From NCBI GenBank assembly GCA_046704085.1, contig JBJKSJ010000251.1:1-64000 (forward strand): a stretch of 64,000 nucleotides of DNA, read 5' to 3'. Below, in pieces: positions 42,791-51,821 of the stretch (position 1 is the first letter of the stretch; the number at the start of each line of letters is the position of its first letter). Source of the stretch: DATBHW01 sp046704085 (GTDB lineage Bacteria; Chloroflexota; Ktedonobacteria; Ktedonobacterales; DATBGS01). The translations under genes were made by a program, and so were the position numbers. A model generated the notes under the pieces. It ran no database searches, was not told the DNA's origin, and saw only the letters and a program-made list of their open reading frames with translations.

Positions 42791-42924
42791 CCCCATCCAT
42801 CTTTTCCCGAAGGGGACAAATCAGCGACCAAGCAGTAGCCTAATAATCCTCTGTTGCTGCTGCCTCTCCGAGTGCTTATGTATTCTTCCCGCTGAGGTGG
42901 TCTTCTGCCTGTGGCTGTGGGCAG

Positions 42925-43986
42925 TTACGCGTGGAGTGCCTGCATCAGTGCCCCCAACTGAGCCTGGGTCTCTTCGATGGAGCCGGTGGGCATACTCAGC
43001 AGCGGCTCTTCTACACCATCAGCCACCCAGCGATCAAGGGTGGTCACTACCTCGGCGGGTGTGCCCACGAGGGTAGTGGCCTCGAAGAGCGCGGAGGAAA
43101 CTGCTTTGACAGCCGCCTTCATGCCCTGTTTCCAACCGGCCTGCACTGCTTGGACGTCGGCTGCAAAGCCATGGCGTGCCAACATCTGGGCATAGGAACT
43201 GCCCATGCGGCCGATGTAGTAGGCCAGGGGAAAGGTGGCGGCCAAGCGACGGGCCGCACGGCGCTCCTCATCCAAGCCTTCCTCCAAGAGAGCGCAAGTC
43301 AGGTAGGGGGCAATGGTTGCGCTGTGGGGCGGACGCCCGGCCAAGGCTGCCCCCTCGTCGAGTTCTCGGCGCAGTTCGCCCCATTTCGTCGCTGGCCAGT
43401 AGATCGGCAGCGCACCATCCGCAATTTCGCCCGTTTGCACGACGTTTTGGGGTCCCAGCGCCGCGATATAGATGGGCATATCAGGCCGCTTCGGCTTGAA
43501 ACGCAGCTTGAACCCGTGCTCAAGTTGGAAGAGTTCCCCGTGGTAGACCAGTTTCTCGCCACGCAAGATTAAACGAATAATCTCCACGTACTCACGAGTA
43601 CGCCGTAGCGGTTTCTCGAAAGGAACCCCATGCCAGTGTTCGATGACCTGGGCGCCCGACGGACCAAGCCCCAGCATCATACGCCCGCCGGAGCGCTCAT
43701 CCAGCGTGGCGATGGTACTGGCGATCACGGCGGGAGAACGCGAGTAAATATTGGCGATGCCTGCGCCAATCTTGATGCGCTTGGTCACCCGCACCAGATC
43801 GGTCAGTGAGGTAAAGAGTTCGTAGCCCCAGGACTCGCCTAGCCAGAGGGAGTCGTAGCCTAGGCGATCAGCGATTTTGGCTTTTTCCAGCACCTGATCC
43901 CAGGCGGCGGGGAAATTGGGGGAATCGGCGATCAGCCCGACTTTGCCTGCATAGTCCCGTTTGGAATTCGCAGCGGCGCGTCCCAT
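42925..43986 (-). CDS. LLM-class F420-dependent oxidoreductase
   Basis: A 353-residue TIM-barrel oxidoreductase of the bacterial luciferase-like superfamily. It shows A-D-R-L-G-Y-D-S-L-W-L-G-E-S near residue 40, then V-T-K-R-I-K-I-G-A-G-I-A-N, S-R-S-P-A-V-I-A, D-E-R-S-G-G-R-M-M-L-G-L-G near 95, P-I-Y-I-A-A-L-G-P, and V-G-T-P-A-E-V near the end. This is the pattern of coenzyme F420-dependent members such as methylene-H4MPT reductase-like enzymes. The start at 43986 is behind AAGGAGGG; an ATG at 44016 is upstream of that site. The SnoaL-type gene precedes it by 30 bases, so both are one unit. Confidence 0.87.
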   Translation of the reverse strand: MGRAAANSKRDYAGKVGLIADSPNFPAAWDQVLEKAKIADRLGYDSLWLGESWGYELFTSLTDLVRVTKRIKIGAGIANIYSRSPAVIASTIATLDERSGGRMMLGLGPSGAQVIEHWHGVPFEKPLRRTREYVEIIRLILRGEKLVYHGELFQLEHGFKLRFKPKRPDMPIYIAALGPQNVVQTGEIADGALPIYWPATKWGELRRELDEGAALAGRPPHSATIAPYLTCALLEEGLDEERRAARRLAATFPLAYYIGRMGSSYAQMLARHGFAADVQAVQAGWKQGMKAAVKAVSSALFEATTLVGTPAEVVTTLDRWVADGVEEPLLSMPTGSIEETQAQLGALMQALHA

Positions 43987-44016
43987 CCCAGCGGTCCCTC
44001 CTTGCTTTCCATTCAC

Positions 44017-44421
44017 TCAGTTCCCGGTTTCTGGAGGTGCTGCCTGAGCTAGCTGTTGTGCCATCGCTGCTGCCAGCGCTTGCAACCCACTGGCTGGTCT
44101 GACCATGACCTCAAAATCGCTGATCTGGCCTTCCGCATTAAACTGAAGGATATCCACCCCTTTCACTGAGAAGGCACCGACCCGGGCGCTGAATTCGAGT
44201 ACTACGCTCTGCTCGCCACGAAATTGCCGGAGATAGACAAAATCCTCCAACACGCGTGCAGCGCTGCTGAGATAGAGGATGGCCGTCGCTTTGCCCGCTT
44301 TGGGCTTCCAGAGGACGGGCGAATGGAAGAGGACATCCTCCGCCAGCGCGTCAGAGAGCGCGTGAAGATCGTACTCCCTCACAAACGTGTGCCACCAGAC
44401 CAGGCTCTCTGCCATTGTCAT
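44017..44421 (-). CDS. SnoaL-like / NTF2-fold protein
   Basis: A 134-residue protein of the NTF2/SnoaL fold. It opens with a helix (W-W-H-T-F-V-R-E-Y-D-L-H-A-L-S-D-A-L-A-E) followed by D-V-L-F-H-S-P-V. The beta sheet follows, with V-D-I-L-Q-F-N-A-E-G-Q-I-S-D-F-E-V-M-V-R-P near residue 100, the usual end of such domains. Members include ketosteroid-isomerase-like and polyketide cyclase-like enzymes and many of unknown role. The start at 44421 is behind AAAGGAG; earlier starts have poor sites. It heads a two-gene unit with the LLM oxidoreductase. Confidence 0.75.
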   Translation of the reverse strand: MTMAESLVWWHTFVREYDLHALSDALAEDVLFHSPVLWKPKAGKATAILYLSSAARVLEDFVYLRQFRGEQSVVLEFSARVGAFSVKGVDILQFNAEGQISDFEVMVRPASGLQALAAAMAQQLAQAAPPETGN

Positions 44422-44789
44422 TGCCTCACTCCTTTCCATTTTGATTGGCGATGTGGGTTGTTGACTCCCTCGAGGAGAGAGGATCAGCTCCTCGGCAACA
44501 AAGTACGTGAACTCACGCCTGCGGAACAAGAGGGAATTGGCCTAGCCATTGCTGTCCGATGGCCAAAACCATTTCGCTACACTGGCCATAGTATGCACCA
44601 GATGGGCTGAAGGTGCCAATAGGGGGAATGGGCGTCTTCAGGAGTGCTAGGCATGGCCCCTATCTGATGGTGCCTCCAGCGACCCAAGGGAACGCCCATA
44701 TCCAGTGGCTTCCGTTTTAGCCCTGCCTGGTGTTCGCCACCCCGCGTCACTTTGGCATGATACAGCGTGCGCTCGTCTGACCCCCCTCC

Positions 44790-45070
44790 CGTGGCAAGAA
44801 GTCCGCACGGGAAGATCGCTACACAGCCCGGTTTGTGGAACTGACGCTCGCAAGCCGTGTTGTCGAGGCGATCCCCTTTGATACCAGCGATCCGGCCTTC
44901 TAAGGCGAGATGATTGCGGAGGTGATCTTGGAGGCTGAGCAAGGCGGAATCCTCGTCTCAATCGTCTTTACCAAACTTCCGGCGGGCATTCGCCCAAAAG
45001 GGCCATGATGCAGGTACGCAGGCGGCTCTCAAGCAATCGGTGCGCGATGGTGAGGTGGGAGACGATTGAG
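44790..45070 (+). pseudogene. SRPBCC/AHSA1-domain gene remnant
   Basis: Plus-strand translation gives R-Y-T-A-R-F-V-E-L-T-L-A-S-R-V-V-E-A-I-P-F-D-T-S-D-P-A-F, a TAA, then G-E-M-I-A-E-V-I-L-E-A and I-V-F-T-K-L-P-A-G-I-R-P. After a shift it ends H-D-A-G-T-Q-A-A-L-K. The order of strands matches AHSA1-type SRPBCC proteins, with one stop and at least one frameshift. The rest of 44422-45249 holds no gene I can support. Confidence 0.5.
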
Positions 45071-45249
45071 ACGCTGGGGAGCAATCACGTTCACCGGAGC
45101 GCAAAGGGGAATAACCGGATTTGTTACCTGCCCGCACTACGCTAAGAATGGAGCAGACATCCAACCATCTTGTTGGTATGTCGAGCTGTAACATCTAGTT
45201 GTTTCCCAGTGCAGGAGCGAGTCGTCTCCTACTGAAACAGAGACCTTCC

Positions 45250-45840
45250 ATGGATGCAGTGTCAGCCCTTGAAGTCGACGCCCAAGTGGCGTGCCCAAGC
45301 TGTGGGTCTTGGGAACAGGTCCATAAAGTACACCACCTGATCGCCGCAGGGCCAACGCAGGGGCAACCTGGGCCCTTCCCAGTCCAGACCACCAGGAAGC
45401 TCCGCCATCAGTTGCGGGAACTCCCGGAGCCGCGCGCCAGGACCCACTGGCTCATGATTGCGGGACTGGTACTCTTGAGTGTTGCCCTTCTCTGGTTCGG
45501 GCTGAGTCAGTGGATCTGGCTGGTAGCGGGTGGCGCCTTCCTGGGGCTGGTAGTGGGACTCAAGTTCTGGCACACGCGGCAACAGCGCCACTACGTCCAG
45601 GCGACCCACCCGGCCTGGGAGCAGGCGCACCAGCGCTGGCTCCGGCTATACTACTGCGGGCACTGCCAGGGTGTGTTCCTGAGTGACGAAGGATTCATGG
45701 TCTCGGTGGAGGACCTGCAGCCTTATCTCTATCAAAACGATGTAGACACCTTGCGCGTGATGCAACACCATAACGCCTTCCCAACTGCTGGCAGGGCGTT
45801 TGGCAGCCACCAGCGAACCACCATTCGACGGGTTGCTTAA
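45250..45840 (+). CDS. zinc-ribbon membrane protein of unknown function
   Basis: A 196-residue protein I do not recognise. An N-terminal C-P-S-C pair near residue 15 and a C-G-H-C pair near residue 137 could form one zinc ribbon around a central hairpin of two membrane segments (about 75-115: W-L-M-I-A-G-L-V-L-L, then I-W-L-V-A-G-G-A-F-L-G-L-V). The cytosolic C-terminus ends around Q-H-H-N-A-F-P. Both cysteine pairs would lie on the same side. The start at 45250 has only a weak purine-rich stretch before it. Codon use and hydropathy support a real gene. The neighbours give no functional clue. Confidence 0.6.
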   Translation: MDAVSALEVDAQVACPSCGSWEQVHKVHHLIAAGPTQGQPGPFPVQTTRKLRHQLRELPEPRARTHWLMIAGLVLLSVALLWFGLSQWIWLVAGGAFLGLVVGLKFWHTRQQRHYVQATHPAWEQAHQRWLRLYYCGHCQGVFLSDEGFMVSVEDLQPYLYQNDVDTLRVMQHHNAFPTAGRAFGSHQRTTIRRVA

Positions 45841-45993
45841 GTGCTGGACCTAGCCCAGCTCAGCGAGCTAGTCCCTGCATGGGAAAAGGAGCAAGAAAGG
45901 GCCAATCGAGGCATCCATAGCCGCGCTCGCCTGCCCCACGGTGCCCTGCCCCAGAGCATCTGGGTGAGGCGCGCAGGTGGGAGTGAGGGCTGA
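45841..45993 (+). CDS. candidate 50-residue small protein
   Basis: A GTG directly abutting the TAA of the zinc-ribbon gene opens a frame (M-L-D-L-A-Q-L-S-E-L-V-P-A-W-E-K-E-Q-E-R-A) with an amphipathic helical start and basic end. It has no ribosome site of its own. It may be a coupled small gene or the tail of the upstream gene after a stop mutation. The following 45994-46285 stretch shows nothing I can call. Confidence 0.3.
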   Translation: MLDLAQLSELVPAWEKEQERANRGIHSRARLPHGALPQSIWVRRAGGSEG

Positions 45994-46285
45994 GGCTGCT
46001 ACTTTGATCGCCCCTTCCTTTCCTCCCGAACAGTCCGAACACGTACTCCTGCTGCTCGGTTTCCTTTGCTGTGGAGGATGAGCATCCACTGGCATGCTGT
46101 CCCTGTGCTGGCACCCTGCATTCTCGGTTGAGAACATGGGAGCGTGAGCGAGATGGCTGTGCTTTTGGGGGAAACAGATCACGCAAGGCGCCAACACAAC
46201 CAACTATTCTGACAGCACTAAAGGAAGGAGTCTTCCCACAGATAAGCTCGCGCCCGAGTTCAAGTGTGCCTGTGAGCGGCTGTTC

Positions 46286-46839
46286 TCACTGCGCTTGGTG
46301 CTTGCGCACCACTTGGGTGCGCGAAAAGGCCACATAGGTCATAGTATCCAAGGCATTGTGGATGCCGATGAAGAGCAGCAACATCTGCGCGGCGCCGATG
46401 ACGAACAGCACCAGCACCGGAGTGCCGAGCAAGACCGGAGCGGCGACGACGAAGGCCAGGTAGGCCACGAGCGGAAAGACCACATGCCACGCCCAGTCTT
46501 CCAGCACGACATGATACGCCTTCTGTCGCCGCATCCGCCGTCCCACGATGCCCACATAGATCGCCGCTGCCAGACCGGCGAGACCCAGGGCAGGCTGTCC
46601 GTCCAGAGTTCCGGTCAGTGGGCGCTGAGTGTGGCGGCCACCACGAGCGCGGCGCACAAATGCATGACGTTTGGCGTATTGAACGCAGTGTGCGCCTCAT
46701 TCCTACCCGGCTGCTGGACGAGGCGCTCGATCAAGGTCACTACCACGAATCTCAACCCGGTGAGCGTCGCGGCAGCGGTCCCGATGATCATGTAAAAGGG
46801 TTGCCATGTGGTCAGGAGAGCCACCGTCTCTTCTAGCAT
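46286..46839 (-). pseudogene. uncharacterised membrane protein, single frameshift
   Basis: From ATG 46839 (behind AGGAGG) the frame encodes M-L-E-E-T-V-A-L-L-T-T-W-Q-P-F-Y and a membrane segment, then stops at 46615 after A-A-T-L-S-A-H. The other half, in the next frame, runs A-L-G-L-A-G-L-A-A-A-I-Y-V-G and two to three more membrane spans to 46286 (V-A-F-S-R-T-Q-V-V-R-K-H). Joined, it would be a protein of about 184 residues with four spans. One missing base near 46620-46640 explains the break. Function unknown. Confidence 0.6.
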
Positions 46840-46895
46840 GAGAGAGCCTCCTGGCGTGGGCACTTGCCAGCGTCAACCGCCCCTGAGCGCCTCGT

Positions 46896-47449
46896 TTATC
46901 CGTTGGCCAGGTGTTTGACCAAGCGTACGTAGGGCTGGTAATAGAGGCGGGTCTGCTGGATGACCACGTAGTGCAAGCGTTGATACAGGGACAAAGCCAG
47001 CTCGTTCTCCTGGGCGGCATTGAGCGCGATCTTGGCATAGCCGTGCTGTCGTCCCTGCTGCTCTGCCCCTTGCAGCAGGCGGGTGCCGATGCCCTGGTGG
47101 CCCCATTCGGTGAATACCGCCAGGGCATCGACGTACCATTCGTCCGCCTCGGCCTGGCGTTCCAGGGACCAGCCGAGGGCGGCATTGAGGCGCGCTTCCT
47201 CGCGCCCGCCAAAGCTCAACACCAAGCTAACCACCCCAGCGCTCTGCTCGGCGACCAGGATGCATTGATAACTGAAACGGTTCCCCTCCTGACGAAAGAA
47301 GTGCGCTAACCGCTCGAGCCACTGGTACTCCCTGCCATCGGCAGGAGAGAGGTCACCTGCCGATGGTGGTAGGCAGAATACAACAAGACGGCTGCTCTTT
47401 CGGCGTCCTCTGGCCGGGCTGGTCTGAGCGTAAGGTCCTCTGTCGTCAT
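46896..47449 (-). pseudogene. GNAT-family acetyltransferase, single frameshift
   Basis: The N-terminus M-T-T-E-D-L-T-L-R-P-A-R-P-E-D-A-E-R-A-A (start 47449, behind GGGGAAG) is in one frame. The catalytic core follows in the next frame: F-S-Y-Q-C-I-L-V-A-E, then W-Y-V-D-A-L-A-V-F-T-E-W-G-H-Q-G-I-G-T-R-L-L with the acetyl-CoA loop, down to L-A-N-G at 46896. The frames meet near 47345, inside a perfect inverted repeat. The intact protein would be an acetyltransferase of about 184 residues of unknown substrate. One inserted base would restore it. Confidence 0.65.
47335..47366. repeat. 11-bp inverted repeat at the GNAT frameshift
   Basis: CCATCGGCAGG (47335-47345) and CCTGCCGATGG (47356-47366) are perfect inverted copies with a 10-base spacer, lying inside the coding part where the reading frame changes. 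Confidence 0.7.
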
Positions 47450-47906
47450 GGCTGCTGGACTTCCCCTGATCAGGATCAAAGGCGGCCTGCGCCGGGTTGC
47501 AATGAAACGCGAACTCAAGGCCCAAGACTGTCATATGCCTGGAGGCGATCTGGTCGACGAGCGTCGGGTGGAGCATAATCGCCGCGTCTATGTCGTCGAA
47601 AGACCCATGCTCCGTGTTCTGGTCGTTGCTCCCATCAATGGAAGAGCGTGCTATCCGCAATGCCCGGATCGCGTGCCACCTGACTGGTACTCTTCCCGCT
47701 CGTTTGGGCTCATCGTACCACTACCTGCGTGAATTCCGTGGTAAAGGTTCGCTGGTCTTGTGCCTAGGTCCTCCGCTTCGGAGAGGCTCCCAACTTTGGC
47801 GTCTCTACGAGAGCGGGGCAATCTCATCTTCTAGGTGGTCTATTCTTTGTACCAACATCGCAGGGAGTCAACACAGCGAGGCGCACCGCTTGTACGCGAT
47901 TCCCGA
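47450..47906. other. 457-bp stretch without a gene
   Basis: Between the GNAT start and the iorB stop. Several short open frames exist on both strands, but none has a ribosome site, a domain I recognise or consistent codon use. Confidence 0.4.
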
Positions 47907-50075
47907 TTAACGGGCCGCCAGCGCTGCCCGCATCCGATCCGGGGTGAACGGCACCCGGCGCAACCTCGCACGGGTCGCTGCGTAGACGGCGTTGGCGACC
48001 GCCGCCGCCACCGTCACCGTAGCTGGCTCTCCCGCGCCCACCGATGGTTCGTCCGTTCGGTTGATGAGCACGATCTCCAGCTCCGGCACCTCGGAGAAGG
48101 TGAGCAAGGGATAGCCCTCCCAGTCGACGGTCGTTTGCCCCCCGGCATCGAAGCGCACCTCTTCCTTGAGCGCTCGGCTGAGCGCCTGGATCACATTGCC
48201 CTCCACCTGGTTGCGCACGCCATCGGGATTGACGATCAGCCCGCAGTCGTGGGCCACCACCAGGCGCCGCACACGCAGCGCACCCGTCGCCTCGTCCACC
48301 GCAACGTGTGCCACCATCGCGACGTAGGCTTCGTCGTTCTCGTAACACGCAAAGGCGACACCACGCCCCTCCCCAGAGGGTAGCGCCTCGCCCCAGTCAG
48401 CGGCCAGCCCCGCAGCCGCCAGCACGTCGCGCCCGCGCGGATCATCCAGGTGGCGGAGGCGGAACTCCAGTGGGTCCGCCTCGGCAGCAGCGGCCAGTTC
48501 GTCCATAAAAGACTCGTTGGCAAAGGTGTTGCCCGCGCCACCGAGCGACCGCATGGACGAGGTGCGCAGCGGGGGGTTGGCGATGCCGTGCATGATGAGA
48601 CGCCGGTCTGCGAGCCGATAATTGGTCGGCGCGTTGCGTTCGCCGCCGAAGAACGCGGCTGACGGTATCTGCTTGGGCACTTCTCGCACCTCGCGCCCCG
48701 CTAACAGCCCCAGCGCCGTGCGCGGCCGGTTCGTGTGGGTCGGGGACCAGACGTCATAGCGCCAGGCCACGATGCGGCCATCCTGGTCGAGCCCGGCGGA
48801 CACGTCCATCACCATCGGCGCCGCCTTGGGCTCGCCAAGGAACTCGTCGCGCCGCGACCACTGCACGCGAACCGGTCGGCCCACCTCGCGCGCCAGCAGC
48901 GCGGCATCCGCTGCCACGTCCTCCGAGCCGTTCTGGCCATAGGCTCCTGCGCCCTCCAGGTGGATGACACGGATACGCTCCGGCGGCAGTTGCAGGAGAT
49001 CGGCGAGAGCCCCACGCAGGGGATAGACTCCGCCTGAGCTGGCCCACACGGTCAGCGCGCCGTCGCGCATCTCGGCCACCGCGCACGATGGGCCGATGGA
49101 GGCGTGCGCCTGGAAGGGCTGCTCATAGACGGCATGCACTCGTTTTGCCGCGCAACGCATCGCCCCCTCCACATCCCCCGCCTCCGCGATGACATGGTCA
49201 GTGGTGGTCTGTGCGCGCATCCAGTCGTAGAGGTGCTCCATCGGGGGCAGGTCCAGCGTTTCTTCCCAGGTCACCTGGAGCTGGGAGACCGCCTTGATCG
49301 CTTGCTCCTCGCGATCGGCCACCACGCCGATAAAGTTGCCCAGGCGGATGACCTGGGCGCCCTGCACCGCGCTGTCGTTCAGCGTCAGCACGCGCGCACC
49401 GGGTCGGCGCGCCCGGACCACCCGCCCATGCAGCATGCCAGGCAGGCGCAGGTCTTGGACGAAGCTGGGCGCCCCGGTGAACTTGCCCAGCAAGTCCACG
49501 CGCCGCGCATTGCTGCCAACGACCCGGTATTCTTGTGGCTGCTTGAGTGGGGCATGCCCGCTGATCTGGCGCGCGAAGGGCGCCCCGCCTTGCAGCTCGC
49601 CATAGCTGACGCGCTGGTTAGGCGCTCCGTATACAGAGATTACCCCCTCGTGTACCTCCAGTTGCTCGCGCGGCACACCCAGCCGCTCGGCGGCACGCTC
49701 GAACAGCGCCAGCCGCGCCTCCGCCGCCGCCTTGCGGAGTTGCCCGCCGCCCATGCGCACCGTCATGCTGCCGGCAGTGTAGCCCTCGTCTGGCGCGCGG
49801 CCCGTGTCGCCCATCACCAGGCGCACGCGCTCCAGCGGTACATCCAGCTCCTCAGCCACGATCTGCGCGAGCGTTGTGCGTACGCCTGTGCCCGTCTCCA
49901 CCTTGCCGCTATAGGCCACGACCGTGCCCTCTGGCTCGATGGCAATCCAATCGTCCAGATTGGTGCTGGCCGCCGCCCAGAACGACCGTTGCGGCGAAGC
50001 GGTCTCCGCCTGACCACTGGTGGGGCTGTTGGCATCGGTGGTGCCACTCTCGCGTTGTGGGGCATTCTGTGTCAT
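47907..50075 (-). CDS. iorB: molybdenum hydroxylase large subunit (isoquinoline 1-oxidoreductase beta-like)
   Basis: A 722-residue molybdopterin-cytosine-dinucleotide-binding subunit of the xanthine oxidase family. It is of the IorB type, with the order N-terminal cofactor-binding half then aldehyde-oxidase-like half. Visible are V-E-T-G-T-G-V-R-T-T near residue 65, G-D-T-G-R-A-P-D-E-G-Y-T-A-G-S-M-T-V near 90, L-R-T-S-S-M-R-S-L-G-G-A-G-N near 500, and a C-terminal G-A-G-E-P-A-T with the catalytic Glu near 690. The start follows GGAGGGG and overlaps the iron-sulphur subunit's stop (TGATG). No twin-arginine signal is seen, though IorB proteins often have one. Substrate could be an N-heterocycle or aldehyde. 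Confidence 0.87.
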   Translation of the reverse strand: MTQNAPQRESGTTDANSPTSGQAETASPQRSFWAAASTNLDDWIAIEPEGTVVAYSGKVETGTGVRTTLAQIVAEELDVPLERVRLVMGDTGRAPDEGYTAGSMTVRMGGGQLRKAAAEARLALFERAAERLGVPREQLEVHEGVISVYGAPNQRVSYGELQGGAPFARQISGHAPLKQPQEYRVVGSNARRVDLLGKFTGAPSFVQDLRLPGMLHGRVVRARRPGARVLTLNDSAVQGAQVIRLGNFIGVVADREEQAIKAVSQLQVTWEETLDLPPMEHLYDWMRAQTTTDHVIAEAGDVEGAMRCAAKRVHAVYEQPFQAHASIGPSCAVAEMRDGALTVWASSGGVYPLRGALADLLQLPPERIRVIHLEGAGAYGQNGSEDVAADAALLAREVGRPVRVQWSRRDEFLGEPKAAPMVMDVSAGLDQDGRIVAWRYDVWSPTHTNRPRTALGLLAGREVREVPKQIPSAAFFGGERNAPTNYRLADRRLIMHGIANPPLRTSSMRSLGGAGNTFANESFMDELAAAAEADPLEFRLRHLDDPRGRDVLAAAGLAADWGEALPSGEGRGVAFACYENDEAYVAMVAHVAVDEATGALRVRRLVVAHDCGLIVNPDGVRNQVEGNVIQALSRALKEEVRFDAGGQTTVDWEGYPLLTFSEVPELEIVLINRTDEPSVGAGEPATVTVAAAVANAVYAATRARLRRVPFTPDRMRAALAAR

Positions 50076-50554
50076 CAGGCATCCCCTCCCCACATCAACG
50101 CATCCGCCCGGCGCACGGCCCGCAGGACGCGCAGATGCGAGCCACAGCGGCAGAGGTTGCCGTCCAGGGCGGTGCGGATCTGCTCGTCAGTGGGATGGGG
50201 ATACCGCCAGAGCAGCGCCGCCGCCGTGACGATCAATCCGGGGCTACAGTAACCACACTGCGCTGCCTGCTCCTCGATGAAAGCCTGCTGCACTGGATGC
50301 AGCTCGTCGGCAGTGCTCAGGCCCTCCAGGGTGGTGATCGGCGCATCGGCGACCGCGCCCACCGGCAGCAGGCATGAGCGCACCGCCTCCGCCCCGCGAA
50401 GGACGGTACACGCGCCGCACTGCTCCAGCCCGCAACCAAAGAGGGGACCGTTCAACCCCAGTTCGTTGCGCAGCACGTAGAGCAGCGGTGTGTCCGCCGT
50501 CGCCTCGATGACGTGTGGCACGCCGTTCACGGTAATGGTCAGCTGATCTGGCAT
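50075..50554 (-). CDS. iorA: 2Fe-2S subunit of molybdenum hydroxylase (isoquinoline 1-oxidoreductase alpha-like)
   Basis: A 159-residue protein with two [2Fe-2S] domains. The plant-ferredoxin-type cysteines lie in F-G-C-G-L-E-Q-C-G-A-C near residue 40 and a later S-C near 62. The second cluster has C-G-Y-C-S-P-G near 100 and C-R-C-G near 138. It transfers electrons from the molybdenum subunit. The start at 50554 is behind AAAGGAG. The stop overlaps the large-subunit ATG by one base, so the pair is translationally coupled. An FAD subunit is absent, as usual for IorAB, so the electron acceptor is probably a cytochrome or quinone. Confidence 0.9.
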   Translation of the reverse strand: MPDQLTITVNGVPHVIEATADTPLLYVLRNELGLNGPLFGCGLEQCGACTVLRGAEAVRSCLLPVGAVADAPITTLEGLSTADELHPVQQAFIEEQAAQCGYCSPGLIVTAAALLWRYPHPTDEQIRTALDGNLCRCGSHLRVLRAVRRADALMWGGDA

Positions 50555-50613
50555 GGTGGCTCCTTTCGTCCAAGGCATGAACGAGTCGAAAGCGTACCTT
50601 TCAACTCCCCCTC

Positions 50614-51821
50614 TCAGGCAAGACACTGATAGACCGCCTCCCGCAAGTGCTTCTCGCGCGGATCATCCCACAGGTAGAATCCGGTCTTGTTCATCGCGTA
50701 GGCAAAGCCAATGTGCGCCGCCGGGTCCGCAAAGCAGAACGCCCCGCCTGCTCCAGGGGTGCCAAAGGCTTCGTCGCCCATCCCAAAGCGAAAGGCGGGC
50801 AAGGGCTTGGCATACCCCAGCGAAAAGGTCGTCTCGACGCCCATGACCATATCGAGCGGACCATCACGCGGAGGGGTGGCGGGCTGCTTCAAGGCGTTGA
50901 GCGTCTCTTCGCGCAGCCCCAGGCGTTGGCCGCCCGTGGCAAATTCACTGTACGCTTTCGCCATATCACGCACCTGCCCGATGCCATTGGAGGCTGGCAA
51001 TTCCAGTCGTTGCACGCGTGGGCCATTATAGCCAGCAGGTTCTCCAATGAGTTTCGGATTGGCAAACGTCCTGTAGGTGAGGGAGCGAGGATTGAGGAAC
51101 CCAAGGACAAAGGGGCGAGGCATCTTATCCATATTAAAGAGCAATTGCCATTTCTTATACGCAGCAATACGTGCGAGACCCGCTTGAGGAAAGTTCTGGG
51201 GCAAGCCGATGTAGAACGCGAGCCCGAGCGGCTTTGCCACCTCGTCCTGAAAGTACTGCCCGATGCTGCGGTGCTTGGGGTACACCCGACGCACCAACTC
51301 GCTTTCATACCACCCCAGCGAAATGCCATGATAGCCATGACGGGTGCCAGGCTCCCAGGCGGGCTTTTGCCGAGCCAGAGCTGCCGCCACGCGATCGGGA
51401 TCAGACAGTTTCTCCAAATCCAGTGGCTCATTGATGGCGCAGACCCCTGCCTGGTGGCTTAATAACTGGCGGACGGTCACATGCTCTTTGCCGGCGTGGG
51501 CAAATTCCGGCCAATAGGTTGCCACGCGCTCATTATAGTCAAAAAGGCCGCGAGAATGGGCAACAGCTACCCCCATCGAGGCCATCCCCTTGGTGGAAGA
51601 AAAGACGAGTACCAGGGTAGCTTCCTCCCACAGCTCCCCGTCTCTTTGTTGCGGATGCCGCCCCAGAGATCGACGACCTTCTCTCCCCGATGATACACCG
51701 CACAGGTCGCCCCCAGTTCTCTGCGCTCGGAGAATTTGCGTTTGAATTCCTCCCGGACGCGCTCAAACCCAGGCGCTACCATCCCCTGAACCTGCAAGCC
51801 TACTGACGCTTTCGGTGCCAT
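50614..51821 (-). pseudogene. beta-lactamase-family serine hydrolase, single frameshift
   Basis: A class C beta-lactamase/esterase EstB-like protein. From ATG 51821 (behind GGGAGG) the frame gives G-F-E-R-V-R-E-E-F and A-V-Y-H-R-G-E-K-V-V-D-L-W-G-G. It breaks at a GGGG run near 51645. The other frame continues E-L-W-E-E-A-T-L-V-L-V-F-S-S-T-K-G, carrying the catalytic S-x-x-K, and runs to 50614 with Y-H-G-I-S-L-G-W and F-G-T-P-G-A-G-G. The joined protein would be about 400 residues and otherwise complete. Loss of function depends on whether the extra base is real. It lies upstream of iorA on the same strand. Confidence 0.75.

Noticed and set aside
45841..46337. Possible second zinc-ribbon gene downstream of 45250-45840
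   Set aside because: Cysteine pairs appear in one frame, but it overlaps the opposite-strand membrane protein and lacks a start site; only the first 50 codons are listed, as a low-confidence candidate.
48000..50250. Long plus-strand frames opposite iorB, for example 49104-50252
   Set aside because: High G+C produces open antisense frames; the minus-strand molybdenum hydroxylase motifs are decisive and the plus frames show no domain or ribosome site.
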